The notes: a model not told the origin generated them from the letters alone. A DNA stretch of 12,035 nt from an uncultured Clostridia bacterium (GCA_938034165.1 CALHKP010000025.1:1-12035); one strand, 5' to 3'. Positions 1 through 7,393 are shown, numbered from the stretch's first letter. Translations and numbers: made by a program.

Positions 1-55
1 TTGTTTTGCCGACACCACCTTTTTGGTTGGCTATGGCAATAATCTGTGTATTCAT
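1..55 (-). CDS. parA: ParA-family ATPase, N-terminal 18 codons only (probable mobile-element ParA)
   Basis: Only the start is in the window; the gene runs off the left edge. The visible residues are MNTQIIAIANQKGGVGKT, which contain the deviant Walker A motif KGGVGKT of ParA/Soj/MinD ATPases. These ATPases bind DNA non-specifically and segregate plasmids, chromosomes or excised elements together with a ParB partner. A ribosome binding site (GAGGTGA, about 60-66) lies at good spacing upstream of the ATG at 53-55. The exact N-terminus agrees, from memory, with ParA proteins carried by Tn1549-like conjugative elements of Firmicutes; chromosomal Soj usually starts differently. Assignment to a mobile element is therefore an inference. 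The gene is preceded by a long hairpin (91-139), with no room for a promoter between hairpin and start, so its transcript probably begins upstream of the hairpin. Confidence 0.85.
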   Translation of the reverse strand, partial: MNTQIIAIANQKGGVGKT

Positions 56-90
56 GATTTCACCTCATTTCTTTCTAAGTTTAGATATGA

Positions 91-139
91 AAAAAAGTGC
101 CTGCTTTACCTTTCCTGAGAAAGATAAAACAGGCACTTT
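91..139 (-). terminator. Long hairpin with T-run just upstream of parA (terminator or attenuator)
   Basis: The arms AAAGTGCCTG (94-103) and CAGGCACTTT (130-139) pair perfectly. Pairing continues inward with two mismatches (104/129, 109/124) to a second stem, CTTTC (110-114) with GAAAG (119-123), closing on a 4-nt loop. Read on the minus strand, the outer stem is followed by a run of T (complement of 91-96), which is the layout of an intrinsic terminator. It lies 35 nt before the parA start, so it either blocks read-through from the interrupted ribokinase side or acts as a leader attenuator of parA. The sequence cannot separate these two. Confidence 0.75.
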
Positions 140-372
140 CACTGGCTCAATACCTCTTGTAATGAACCTCTATGTATGGTAAACTATGTCCACGATACCA
201 TGAATATAATTAAGTCTCGACGGGAATTGAACTTTTGGCTAACGCCAAATTTCGCGCCTTTGCAAACAGAGTGCAAACAATAGGGGGCTAAAATCCTTTG
301 TTTTTGCTTGATTTTACTTGTACGAGGTTTACAGTGAATGTGGAGAAATGCCTTGATATAACTGCATTTTCT
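140..372. other. Gene-free stretch with short repeats between parA leader and truncated ribokinase; possible mobile-element end
   Basis: No convincing gene is seen. Readable structures are: a 6-bp inverted repeat ATGGTA/TACCAT (176-181, 196-201); a tight inverted repeat TTTGGC-taac-GCCAAA (234-249); two direct copies of GCAAACA (complement GTTTGCA) 11 bp apart at about 264-281; and the minus-strand stretch GTTCAATTCCCGTC (219-232), which looks like a tRNA T-loop. No complete T-stem or acceptor stem surrounds it, so it is not a working tRNA. Direct repeats about one helical turn apart and a tRNA 3'-end fragment are both common at integrase attachment sites, so this may be an element terminus. 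That is an inference, since no integrase is in the window. No strong promoter for parA could be identified here. Confidence 0.4.
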
Positions 373-1080
373 TTATCTCCGTTGATAGGGAATATATGCA
401 CTGGGTCCATCTCCCAGTGTTACTATTACGGTTTCAATTCCCTTGGATCTCAGCCTCTTGGCACCATCTGTCAGCTCCTCTGTTGTATCGAGTTTTTCTG
501 ACAGCAGTGTCTGAAGCTCTGTTTCGTTAGGTTTAACTATATCAAAACCGCTCAGGAATCCTTCCGGAAGGTCGTTCTTTGCAGGAGCCGGGTCAAGAAT
601 AACTTTCTTGCCATAGCACTTTGCAACAGTCTTTACATAAGAAACAACCTCCAGCGGAATCTCAAGCTGCATGATAACTACTTCGCATTCCTTAATTAAA
701 TCTATATGCTTATCTATAATTTCTGTGTTCAGCACAGCGTTTGCACCCTGTATAACAGTAATGCTATTTTCACCTTTTTCGTCGACAGTTATAAAGGCGT
801 TTCCTGTAACTGCATCATCAAGTCTTTCGATGCCCTCTACATTTACTCCCACGCTCTTAAGATTGTCTATGAGCTTATCTCCGTAAACATCCTTTCCCAC
901 AGCGCCTATCATTGCAACATCGCCGCCCAGCTTTCCTACCGCGTAGGCCTGGTTTGCGCCTTTCCCGCCGGGAACCAAACTCACACCTTTGCCGAGAATA
1001 GTTTCTCCTGCCTTAGGCATGTTTTCTACATCTATAACAAAGTCCATATTCAGACTTCCAACAACAAGTATCTTACTCAA
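373..1080 (-). pseudogene. rbsK: Ribokinase, C-terminally truncated (235 of about 300 residues)
   Basis: This is a PfkB-family sugar kinase of the ribokinase type, which would phosphorylate D-ribose to ribose 5-phosphate with ATP. Residues 1-225 follow the family: KILVVGSLNMDFV at the start, the substrate signature PGGKGANQA (37-45), DPAPA (163-167), KPNETE (183-188) and VTLGDG (220-225). After that the similarity stops and the frame ends ten residues later. The remaining part, about 65-70 residues including the DTTGAGD anion hole and catalytic Asp, is absent, so the product should be inactive as a kinase. The TTG start at 1080 is chosen because GGAAGGAG lies 8 nt upstream; an ATG at 1110 would overlap the upstream gene and lacks such a site. 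It lies 16 bp after the repressor-kinase fusion and is surely co-transcribed with it. The break coincides with an inverted repeat at 399-419. Confidence 0.85.
399..419. repeat. Perfect 7-bp inverted repeat at the ribokinase break point
   Basis: CACTGGG (399-405) and CCCAGTG (413-419) are exact inverse complements around a 7-nt loop. The right arm encodes part of the conserved ribokinase VTLGDG motif. The left arm lies at or beyond the point where ribokinase similarity ends (about 406). There is no T-run, so it is not an intrinsic terminator. It may mark the rearrangement that removed the gene's end. Confidence 0.6.
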
Positions 1081-1088
1081 ATACCTTT

Positions 1089-1096
1089 CTCCTTCC
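1089..1096 (-). promoter_or_regulatory. Ribosome binding site deciding the TTG start of the truncated ribokinase
   Basis: On the minus strand GGAAGGAG sits directly after the stop codon of the upstream fusion gene (1097-1099) and 8 nt before TTG at 1080. It supports MSKILVVGS as the true N-terminus and places the two genes in one operon. Confidence 0.75.
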
Positions 1097-3001
1097 TTAT
1101 GCATCCTCACCGAAATTTCTTATAATCTCATCTCTGTACATTTCCAGCAGTTCTCTGTCAGGCAAAGCTGTCTGAACTCCCTGTTTGGTTACTGTAATTC
1201 CTGCACTGTACATGGCATAGCCTATCGCAGTGTTAAGTGATGAACCTTCGCTGAGGTAAACAGCAAGAGCACTTACAAAAGCATCGGCTCCTCCTGTAGT
1301 ATCAATAGCCTTGAACTTTGCTGCACTGAAATATCCTGATTCCTTTTCGTTTTTCAGATATGCGCCACTTCTTCCCAGAGTTACTATCACATTAGTCGCC
1401 CCGTTTTCCAAGAGCAAGTCCACCTTGTCTTCCATACTCATGTCACCGGGAACCAGATGCTCCAATTCCTTTTCGTTGGGAACAAAGTACTCAACGCCTT
1501 TTAGCATTTCCATATCAAGGGTATCCAATCCGGAAGGCTTCATTATAACCTTTACCGATTTTTCTGTGCATGTGTCTATTACAGCCTTCGCCGTATCTTC
1601 CGGTATTTCCATGGAAAGAAGACAATATTTTGCATGTTCAAACAAATTCTGATGTTTTCTGATCTGTTTCTTGCCCAGCTGCATGTTTGCACCGGGATAA
1701 ATAATTATTGTACTTTCACCGTCTTCCGCCTCAGGAACATTGATATATGCTTTTCCGGTAGGCAGAGTCTTGTCAAATCTTATACCATCAGGTTTAATTC
1801 TGTGAGACAGAAGATCCGCATAGAGTTCCTTACCTGCGTTGTCATTTCCCAGACTTCCTATCAGGTAAACCCTTGCTCCCAGCTTGGCTGCGCCAACTGC
1901 CTGGTTTGCACCTTTTCCCCCCGGCATAAGACTTGTGCTTCCCGCAATCATTGTTTCTCCACCCTCAGGAATATGAGGAACAGTCAACGTAATGTCCTGG
2001 TTCATACTGCCAACAACTATGAGTTTTTGGCCTACTCCCGTGTCCGGTGACTTAACGCTGTCACGCTCATTTATAACGAAGGTGACCTCGCGTTCTTCAA
2101 ACACTGTGTTTTCTATCATGGAAATTATTTTGTCTACAATCTGGGTTGCAAACTTATCGGAATAAGAACCTATTGCAGTAACTGTAGGACTCAAAAGGCT
2201 CAGATATCTAGAATCCTCCATGGACATAATAGAAATGTCCTCAGGTATCTGCATGCCTTTTTCTGCAAAGACCTGATGAAGACAAAGGATTTCTTCCGTA
2301 TTGCTGCAAAGAATCGCAGTATATCTCTGGCCGAGCCATTCGCTCAGGCTTTTGCGTCCATCTTCTGTGCTCAAATCCTCACTAAAGATGTTTGTCTTGG
2401 AAAAATCTATTCTGTGCTCGTAAAGGGCAACCTGATAGCCTGCCTCTATTGTGCTCTTGTCCTTCACCACACAGCCTATGTTTACATGACCCATATCTAT
2501 AAGATAAGTCGTTGCCGTATATGCAGCCTTAGTCTCAAGAGAAGAAATTGTGGAACTTATCTTGGCATCCTTGTCTCCACCTACCAGTATGCAAGGAAGG
2601 TCTTCTGTATCTATCTCAGAATAAAGCTTCTTGCTCTCTTCTCCCGATGCGATTATCACAATTCCGTCTACAGCCTTGTTTTCTATAACTCTTATATGAG
2701 TATCATCTTTGCTTATGTTATAAAACATTACGCTGTAGCCTTTTTTGGCTGCTGCGTTTTCTATGGAGTAAAGCAGACTTGCCTTGGATTCGTGTCTGTC
2801 AGAAATAACTACTCCTATTGTATGGTTATTCGAAAAAGTGTTTCGTCTGATTCTGGAATAAGGAACATACTGATATTCTTTTACAACACTGAGGACCTTT
2901 TCTCTTGTGGCTTTGCTAATGTCAGCATCCTTCTTGTTCAGTACCTTGGATACTGTCGCTGCCGATACGCCTGCAAGGCTTGCAATGTCTTTTATATTCA
3001 A
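1097..3001 (-). CDS. LacI-type repressor fused to a complete ribokinase-like domain (634 aa)
   Basis: Residues 1-50 are a LacI-type DNA-binding head (IKDIASLAGVSAATVSKVLN, then a YVP hinge region). Residues about 60-315 form a periplasmic-binding-protein-like effector domain. Residues 326-634 are a full-length ribokinase domain: KLIVVGSMNQDI, PGGKGANQA (360-368), VPNEKELE (507-514), VTLGRSGAY (540-548) and DTTGGADAF (567-575) with Asp573 in the catalytic position. The usual anion-hole sequence is GAGD; here it reads GGAD, with Ala in place of the near-invariant Gly before the catalytic Asp. Activity of the kinase half is therefore uncertain. The protein likely senses and may phosphorylate a pentose or similar sugar while repressing its own operon. 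The start is TTG (2999-3001) with AAGGAG 6 nt upstream. A separate ribokinase, now truncated, follows. No transporter gene is nearby, so the real substrate is unknown. Confidence 0.92.
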   Translation of the reverse strand: MNIKDIASLAGVSAATVSKVLNKKDADISKATREKVLSVVKEYQYVPYSRIRRNTFSNNHTIGVVISDRHESKASLLYSIENAAAKKGYSVMFYNISKDDTHIRVIENKAVDGIVIIASGEESKKLYSEIDTEDLPCILVGGDKDAKISSTISSLETKAAYTATTYLIDMGHVNIGCVVKDKSTIEAGYQVALYEHRIDFSKTNIFSEDLSTEDGRKSLSEWLGQRYTAILCSNTEEILCLHQVFAEKGMQIPEDISIMSMEDSRYLSLLSPTVTAIGSYSDKFATQIVDKIISMIENTVFEEREVTFVINERDSVKSPDTGVGQKLIVVGSMNQDITLTVPHIPEGGETMIAGSTSLMPGGKGANQAVGAAKLGARVYLIGSLGNDNAGKELYADLLSHRIKPDGIRFDKTLPTGKAYINVPEAEDGESTIIIYPGANMQLGKKQIRKHQNLFEHAKYCLLSMEIPEDTAKAVIDTCTEKSVKVIMKPSGLDTLDMEMLKGVEYFVPNEKELEHLVPGDMSMEDKVDLLLENGATNVIVTLGRSGAYLKNEKESGYFSAAKFKAIDTTGGADAFVSALAVYLSEGSSLNTAIGYAMYSAGITVTKQGVQTALPDRELLEMYRDEIIRNFGEDA

Positions 3002-3102
3002 GTTTTGCTCCTTTCCTTTTCCTCCGAAAACATTTCAAGAAAAATTTTACTGTTTGTGAAAATTTTTTACGAAATTTATTTACTAAACTTGTTTCCTAAA
3101 TC

Positions 3103-3131
3103 ATTATAAGGGGTTTCGCTATATTTTGCAA
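3103..3131 (-). promoter_or_regulatory. Sigma-A-type promoter of the repressor-kinase operon
   Basis: On the minus strand TTGCAA (3126-3131) and a consensus TATAAT (3103-3108) are separated by exactly 17 nt. Transcription would start near 3096 and leave an AT-rich leader of about 95 nt before the TTG start. The arms TTTCGC and GCGAAA (3141-3146 and 3114-3119) flank the -35 box symmetrically and could serve as an operator for the LacI-type protein, but no classic LacI-family operator with a central CG is evident. Confidence 0.8.
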
Positions 3132-3172
3132 TTAAAATTTGCGAAAATTTGTCAAATTTTTAGAACCCACTT

Positions 3173-3201
3173 AAAAACTCCGACCTCTGATGAGGCCGGA
3201 G
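3173..3201 (-). terminator. Intrinsic terminator after ppdK
   Basis: On the minus strand CTCCGGCCTC (3192-3201) pairs with GAGGTCGGAG (3178-3187) over 10 bp with one G-U pair, around a 4-nt loop. A run of five T follows (complement of 3173-3177). It ends the glyQS-ppdK transcript about 57 bp after the ppdK stop and upstream of the next promoter. Confidence 0.92.
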
Positions 3202-3258
3202 CTTTGTGATTTTTAGATTCTTTGATAGTATGTATTTTTCGTTTCAGTTATTCTGTAG

Positions 3259-5880
3259 CTATTTTCCGTTTATAGCAGCCTGTGCTGCAGCGAGTTTTGC
3301 AATAGGCACTCTAAATGGTGAACATGATACATAGTTCAGTCCTATTCTGTGACAGTATTCCACAGTCTTAGGATCTCCGCCGTGTTCTCCGCAAATGCCA
3401 AGCTTGATATTAGGTCTTGTTTTTCTTCCTTTTTCTACTGCGATTTCCACCAGCTGGCCAACACCTTCTTGGTCAAGAGTCTGGAACGGATCTTCTTCCA
3501 GTATCTGCTTATCGCCGTACTCTCTGATTATTTTTCCTGTATCGTCTCTCGAAAATCCGAATGTCAACTGTGTCAGGTCATTAGTACCGAATGAGAAGAA
3601 TTCAGCTTCCTCTGCAATCTTGTCTGCAGTAAGAGCTGCTCTTGGAATCTCAATCATTGTACCAACCATGTAATCGAGAGTTACGCCTTCTTCCTCGAAT
3701 CTTCTTGCAATAGTCTTCTCCACTGTCTTCTTAACTGTTTTGAGTTCCTTGTCAATTCCTACAAGTGGAATCATGATTTCAGGAACTATTTCCATACCCT
3801 TTTCTTTTTTCAGTTCAATAGCTGCACTGATAATAGCATCTGCCTGCATTTCAGCGATTTCAGGATATGTAATTGCAAGTCTGCAGCCTCTGTGTCCCAG
3901 CATAGGGTTAAATTCGTGAAGCTCAGTAACCTTTGCTGCAAGCTTTTCGTAAGAAACTCCGATTTTTTCTGCAAGGTCTCTGATTTCATCTTCCCCTGCA
4001 GGAAGGAATTCGTGAAGAGGCGGGTCAAGAAGTCTGATTGTTACAGGTCTGTCTCCCATAACTTCGTAAATACCTTTGAAGTCAGCCTTCTGATATGGTA
4101 ATAGCAGACTGAGAGCTCCTCTTCTTTCATCTTCTGAATCAGCAAGAATCATTCTTCTGACATTCATGATTCTCTCTTCATCGAAGAACATATGCTCAGT
4201 TCTGCAAAGGCCTATACCCTCTGCACCGAACTGAACTGCCTGAGCAGCATCTCTAGGATTATCAGCATTAGTTCTTACTTTTAGTGTTCTGAATTCATCA
4301 GCCCACTTCATGATTTTTGCAAAGTTTCCCGAAATTTCAGGTTCAACTGTTTTCAGAAGTCCCTTGTAAATATTTCCGGTGGAGCCATCGATAGAAATTT
4401 CGTCTCCCTCTGCAAATGCTTCGCCTGCTACTGTAAGCTTTTTGGCATCTTCATCAACTGCGAGAGCCTGACATCCTGCAACGCAGCACTTACCCATTCC
4501 TCTTGCAACTACAGCGGCATGGGATGTCATTCCTCCTCTTGCTGTAAGAATACCTTCCGCTACAACCATTCCGGCAAGGTCTTCAGGTGATGTTTCCTGT
4601 CTTACAAGAACAACCTTTTCTCCTGCCGCAGCAGCAGCTTCTGCATCTTTTGCTGTGAAATATATCTTACCTGCCGCAGCTCCCGGTGAAGCCGGAAGAC
4701 CTTCGGCAAGTTTCTGTGCATCTTTGATTACTGCATCGTCAAATTTCGGATGAAGAATCTGGTCAATCTGATCTGGTTCAAGTCTTGTTACTGCAACTTC
4801 TCTTGTGATGAGGCCTTCCTCTTCCATGTCTACAGCAACTTTAACTGCCGAAGCGGCAGTTCTCTTGCCGTTTCTTGTCTGAAGCATGTACAGCTTATTG
4901 CGTTCAACGGTAAATTCCATATCCTGCATATCCTTGTAATGCTTTTCCAGTAAATCGGCAATTCTTACGAAATCCTTGTAAACGTCCGGAAATACTTCTG
5001 CCATCTGTTCTATAGGCTGAGGCGTTCTAATTCCCGCAACTACATCTTCTCCCTGTGCATTAATCAGGAATTCACCAAAAATCTTGTTTTCTCCATTAAC
5101 AGGGCTTCTGGTAAATGCAACACCTGTACCTGATGTTTCACCCATATTTCCGAATACCATAGACTGAACGTTTACTGCAGTTCCCAGGTTTGAAGGAATT
5201 GAATTGAGCTTTCTGTAAAGAATCGCTCTTTCGTTGTTCCATGAACGGAAAACCGCTTTTATGGCTTCCATAAGCTGTTCCTTCGGTTCTTGAGGGAATT
5301 CTCTTCCCATTTCTGCCTTAACAAGCTCTTTGTATCCTGCGATAATTTCCTTCAGATCTTCTGTTGTAAGTTCAACGTCAAATTTGCAGCCTCTCTCTTC
5401 TTTCTTTGAATCAAAGATTAGATCAAACTTTGTCTTTGGTATTTCCATTACAACATCGCCAAACATCTGGATAAATCTTCTGTAGCTGTCATATGCAAAT
5501 CTTTCATTGTCTGTCAGCTTTGCAAGACCTACTGTTGTCTCATCATTGAGTCCAAGATTCAATATAGTGTCCATCATGCCCGGCATAGAAAATACTGCTC
5601 CTGAGCGGACGGAAACCAGCAAAGGATTTTCGACACATCCGAAACTCTTGCCGGTAACCGATTCTAGATCCGCCAACTTTTCGAATATGCTCTCAACGAT
5701 ATCCTCTGCAATGGTCTGATCCTCATCGTAATATCTGTTGCAAGCTTCAGTTGTAACAGTAAAACCAAAAGGAACAGGCAGACCGATTCTCGTCATTTCT
5801 GCTAGGTTTGCGCCCTTTCCTCCAAGGAGGTTTCGCATGTCTTTTGAACCTTCATTAAACGAATAAACATACTTTCCCAT
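3259..5880 (-). CDS. ppdK: Pyruvate, phosphate dikinase (873 aa, full length)
   Basis: PPDK interconverts pyruvate + ATP + phosphate and phosphoenolpyruvate + AMP + diphosphate in the cytoplasm. In anaerobic Clostridia it serves glycolysis with pyrophosphate or PEP regeneration. The N-terminal nucleotide-binding domain opens with a glycine-rich loop (LLGGKGANLAEM, 18-29). The central swivelling domain carries GGMTSHAAVVARG (449-461) with phosphoryl-carrier His454 and the neighbouring Thr452, which is the regulatory site in PPDKs that have a regulatory protein. The C-terminal PEP-binding barrel contains FGTNDLTQLTFG (764-775) and GICGEHGGD (828-836) with catalytic Cys830. Length and key positions fit the well-studied Clostridium symbiosum enzyme (His455, Cys831). 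AAAGGAG lies 7 nt before the ATG. The gene starts 47 bp after glyQS with no obvious promoter between, so co-transcription is likely. No PPDK regulatory-protein gene is in the window. Confidence 0.98.
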   Translation of the reverse strand: MGKYVYSFNEGSKDMRNLLGGKGANLAEMTRIGLPVPFGFTVTTEACNRYYDEDQTIAEDIVESIFEKLADLESVTGKSFGCVENPLLVSVRSGAVFSMPGMMDTILNLGLNDETTVGLAKLTDNERFAYDSYRRFIQMFGDVVMEIPKTKFDLIFDSKKEERGCKFDVELTTEDLKEIIAGYKELVKAEMGREFPQEPKEQLMEAIKAVFRSWNNERAILYRKLNSIPSNLGTAVNVQSMVFGNMGETSGTGVAFTRSPVNGENKIFGEFLINAQGEDVVAGIRTPQPIEQMAEVFPDVYKDFVRIADLLEKHYKDMQDMEFTVERNKLYMLQTRNGKRTAASAVKVAVDMEEEGLITREVAVTRLEPDQIDQILHPKFDDAVIKDAQKLAEGLPASPGAAAGKIYFTAKDAEAAAAAGEKVVLVRQETSPEDLAGMVVAEGILTARGGMTSHAAVVARGMGKCCVAGCQALAVDEDAKKLTVAGEAFAEGDEISIDGSTGNIYKGLLKTVEPEISGNFAKIMKWADEFRTLKVRTNADNPRDAAQAVQFGAEGIGLCRTEHMFFDEERIMNVRRMILADSEDERRGALSLLLPYQKADFKGIYEVMGDRPVTIRLLDPPLHEFLPAGEDEIRDLAEKIGVSYEKLAAKVTELHEFNPMLGHRGCRLAITYPEIAEMQADAIISAAIELKKEKGMEIVPEIMIPLVGIDKELKTVKKTVEKTIARRFEEEGVTLDYMVGTMIEIPRAALTADKIAEEAEFFSFGTNDLTQLTFGFSRDDTGKIIREYGDKQILEEDPFQTLDQEGVGQLVEIAVEKGRKTRPNIKLGICGEHGGDPKTVEYCHRIGLNYVSCSPFRVPIAKLAAAQAAINGK

Positions 5881-5927
5881 AATTTTTCTCCTTTATTGAA
5901 CGAAAAGCATACTATCCTCTTTGTTCT

Positions 5928-7331
5928 CTAAAAAATCATTTTTTCTTCTATATATGCACGTACCTCAGAAACAGGAATTCTAATCTGCTCCATAGTATCT
6001 CTGTCTCTGATAGTAACGCATCCGTCAGTTTCTGTATCAAAGTCTACACAAATACAGAATGGTGTACCAATTTCGTCTTCTCTTCTGTATCTCTTTCCGA
6101 TTGAGCCTGCAGCATCGTAATCAACATTGAAATATTTTGCAAGTTCATCATAAATAGGCTCTGCAACAGGTGCAAGCTTCTTTGCCAGCGGAAGAACTGC
6201 TGCCTTGAATGGTGCAAGTGCAGGGTGAAGTCTGAGTACAACTCTTGTATCTTCTTTGCCGCTATCGCTTGTAAGTGTTTCTTCATCGTATGCATCAACC
6301 AGGAATGCAAGAGCAACTCTGTCTGCTCCCAGTGATGGTTCGATGCAGTATGGAATGTATTTTTCGTTGGTTTCAGGATCATTGTAAACCATTTCTGTTC
6401 CTGAAAATTCGCTGTGCTGCTTCAGGTCGAAGTCAGTTCTGTCAGCAATACCCCAAAGTTCGCCCCATCCGAATGGGAACAGGTATTCAAGGTCAGTAGT
6501 TGCATTGCTGTAATGTGACAGCTCTTCCTTTTCGTGATCTCTTGTTCTGATATTTTCCATTGTCATGCCAAGGCTTGCAAGGAAGTCGATGCAGTACTGT
6601 TTCCAGTAGTCAAACCATTCCAGGTCAGTTCCCGGTTTACAGAAGAATTCAAGTTCCATCTGTTCAAATTCTCTTGTTCTGAAAGTAAAGTTACCCGGAG
6701 TGATTTCGTTTCTGAAGGATTTACCGATCTGTGCAATACCAAAAGGCAGCTTCTTTCTTGCTGTACGCTGTACATTCTTGAAGTTAACGAAGATCCCCTG
6801 TGCTGTTTCAGGTCTCAGGAAGATTTCTGATTTTGAATCTTCTGTTACACCCTGGAAAGTCTTGAACATAAGGTTAAACTGTCTGATGCCTGTAAAGTTG
6901 CTCTTTCCGCAATCAGGACATTTGATTCCATGTTCCTTGATATATTCTTCCAGCTTTTCGTTTGACCATCCGTCAACTGTAATAACTTCCAGTCCTTCGT
7001 TCTGCATATATTCTTCGATAAGCTTGTCGGCTCTGAATCTTGACTTACATTCTTTGCAGTCGATAAGAGGATCTGAGAATCCGCCGATATGACCTGATGC
7101 TTCCCATGTTCTTGGGTTCATCAGAATTGCAGCGTCAAGACCCACATTGTATTTTGATTCCTGAACGAACTTTTTCCACCATGCTTTTTTTACGTTATTT
7201 TTGAATTCTACGCCAAGCGGACCGTAATCCCATGTGTTTGCGAGGCCACCGTAAATTTCGGAACCCGGATATACATATCCCCTGTTCTTTGCAAGTGCAA
7301 CGATTTTTTCCATTGTAGCTTTATTACTCAT
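5928..7331 (-). CDS. glyQS: Glycyl-tRNA synthetase, alpha2 (eukaryote/archaeal-like) single-chain type
   Basis: This class II aminoacyl-tRNA synthetase charges tRNA-Gly with glycine. It is the 467-residue homodimeric form, not the two-gene glyQ/glyS form. Visible marks are motif 1 around WWKKFV (51-56), a four-cysteine zinc-finger-like insertion (C92-x2-C95 and C138-x2-C141), motif 2 in FRNEITPGNFTFRTREFEQME (206 onward) and motif 3 GADRVALAFL (335-344). An anticodon-binding domain fills the C-terminus (about 365-467). The ATG at 7331 gives MSNKATMEKI; the ribosome binding site is weak (AGCAGGT at distant spacing). An internal ATG seven codons later is possible but no better supplied. Many Firmicute glycyl-tRNA synthetase genes have a T-box leader; the short upstream gap here contains no T-box sequence. 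The hairpin at 7370-7393 precedes it. Confidence 0.97.
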   Translation of the reverse strand: MSNKATMEKIVALAKNRGYVYPGSEIYGGLANTWDYGPLGVEFKNNVKKAWWKKFVQESKYNVGLDAAILMNPRTWEASGHIGGFSDPLIDCKECKSRFRADKLIEEYMQNEGLEVITVDGWSNEKLEEYIKEHGIKCPDCGKSNFTGIRQFNLMFKTFQGVTEDSKSEIFLRPETAQGIFVNFKNVQRTARKKLPFGIAQIGKSFRNEITPGNFTFRTREFEQMELEFFCKPGTDLEWFDYWKQYCIDFLASLGMTMENIRTRDHEKEELSHYSNATTDLEYLFPFGWGELWGIADRTDFDLKQHSEFSGTEMVYNDPETNEKYIPYCIEPSLGADRVALAFLVDAYDEETLTSDSGKEDTRVVLRLHPALAPFKAAVLPLAKKLAPVAEPIYDELAKYFNVDYDAAGSIGKRYRREDEIGTPFCICVDFDTETDGCVTIRDRDTMEQIRIPVSEVRAYIEEKMIF

Positions 7332-7369
7332 TATTCTTTTTACCTGCTCTTCCTACCTTATTATCAAAG

Positions 7370-7393
7370 CAAAGCCGTCCGAAAACGGCTTTG
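7370..7393 (-). terminator. Hairpin between the phoH operon and glyQS (probable terminator, weak T-tail)
   Basis: On the minus strand CAAAGCCG (7386-7393) pairs perfectly with CGGCTTTG (7370-7377) around an 8-nt loop. The following sequence, CTTTGATAAT, is only moderately T-rich. It lies 22 bp after the stop of the DUF4342-type gene. Because no strong glyQS promoter is visible in the 84-bp gap (only a GATAAT-like -10 with no matching -35), partial read-through into glyQS is plausible. Confidence 0.65.

Noticed and set aside
211..300. Intact tRNA gene on the minus strand
   Set aside because: The T-loop-like sequence has no pairing T-stem, anticodon arm or matching 5' acceptor strand.
399..419. 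Terminator for the truncated ribokinase
   Set aside because: The stem is only 7 bp and is not followed by a T-run on either strand.
2276..3109. Long plus-strand frame (277 codons) and the other plus-strand frames opposite the minus-strand genes
   Set aside because: They lie antisense to genes with clear family motifs, lack ribosome binding sites and have no recognisable domains.
3126..3155. Second promoter from the perfect TTGACA at 3150-3155 (minus strand)
   Set aside because: Spacers of 15-19 nt give no -10-like hexamer; the TTGCAA/TATAAT pair downstream is far better.
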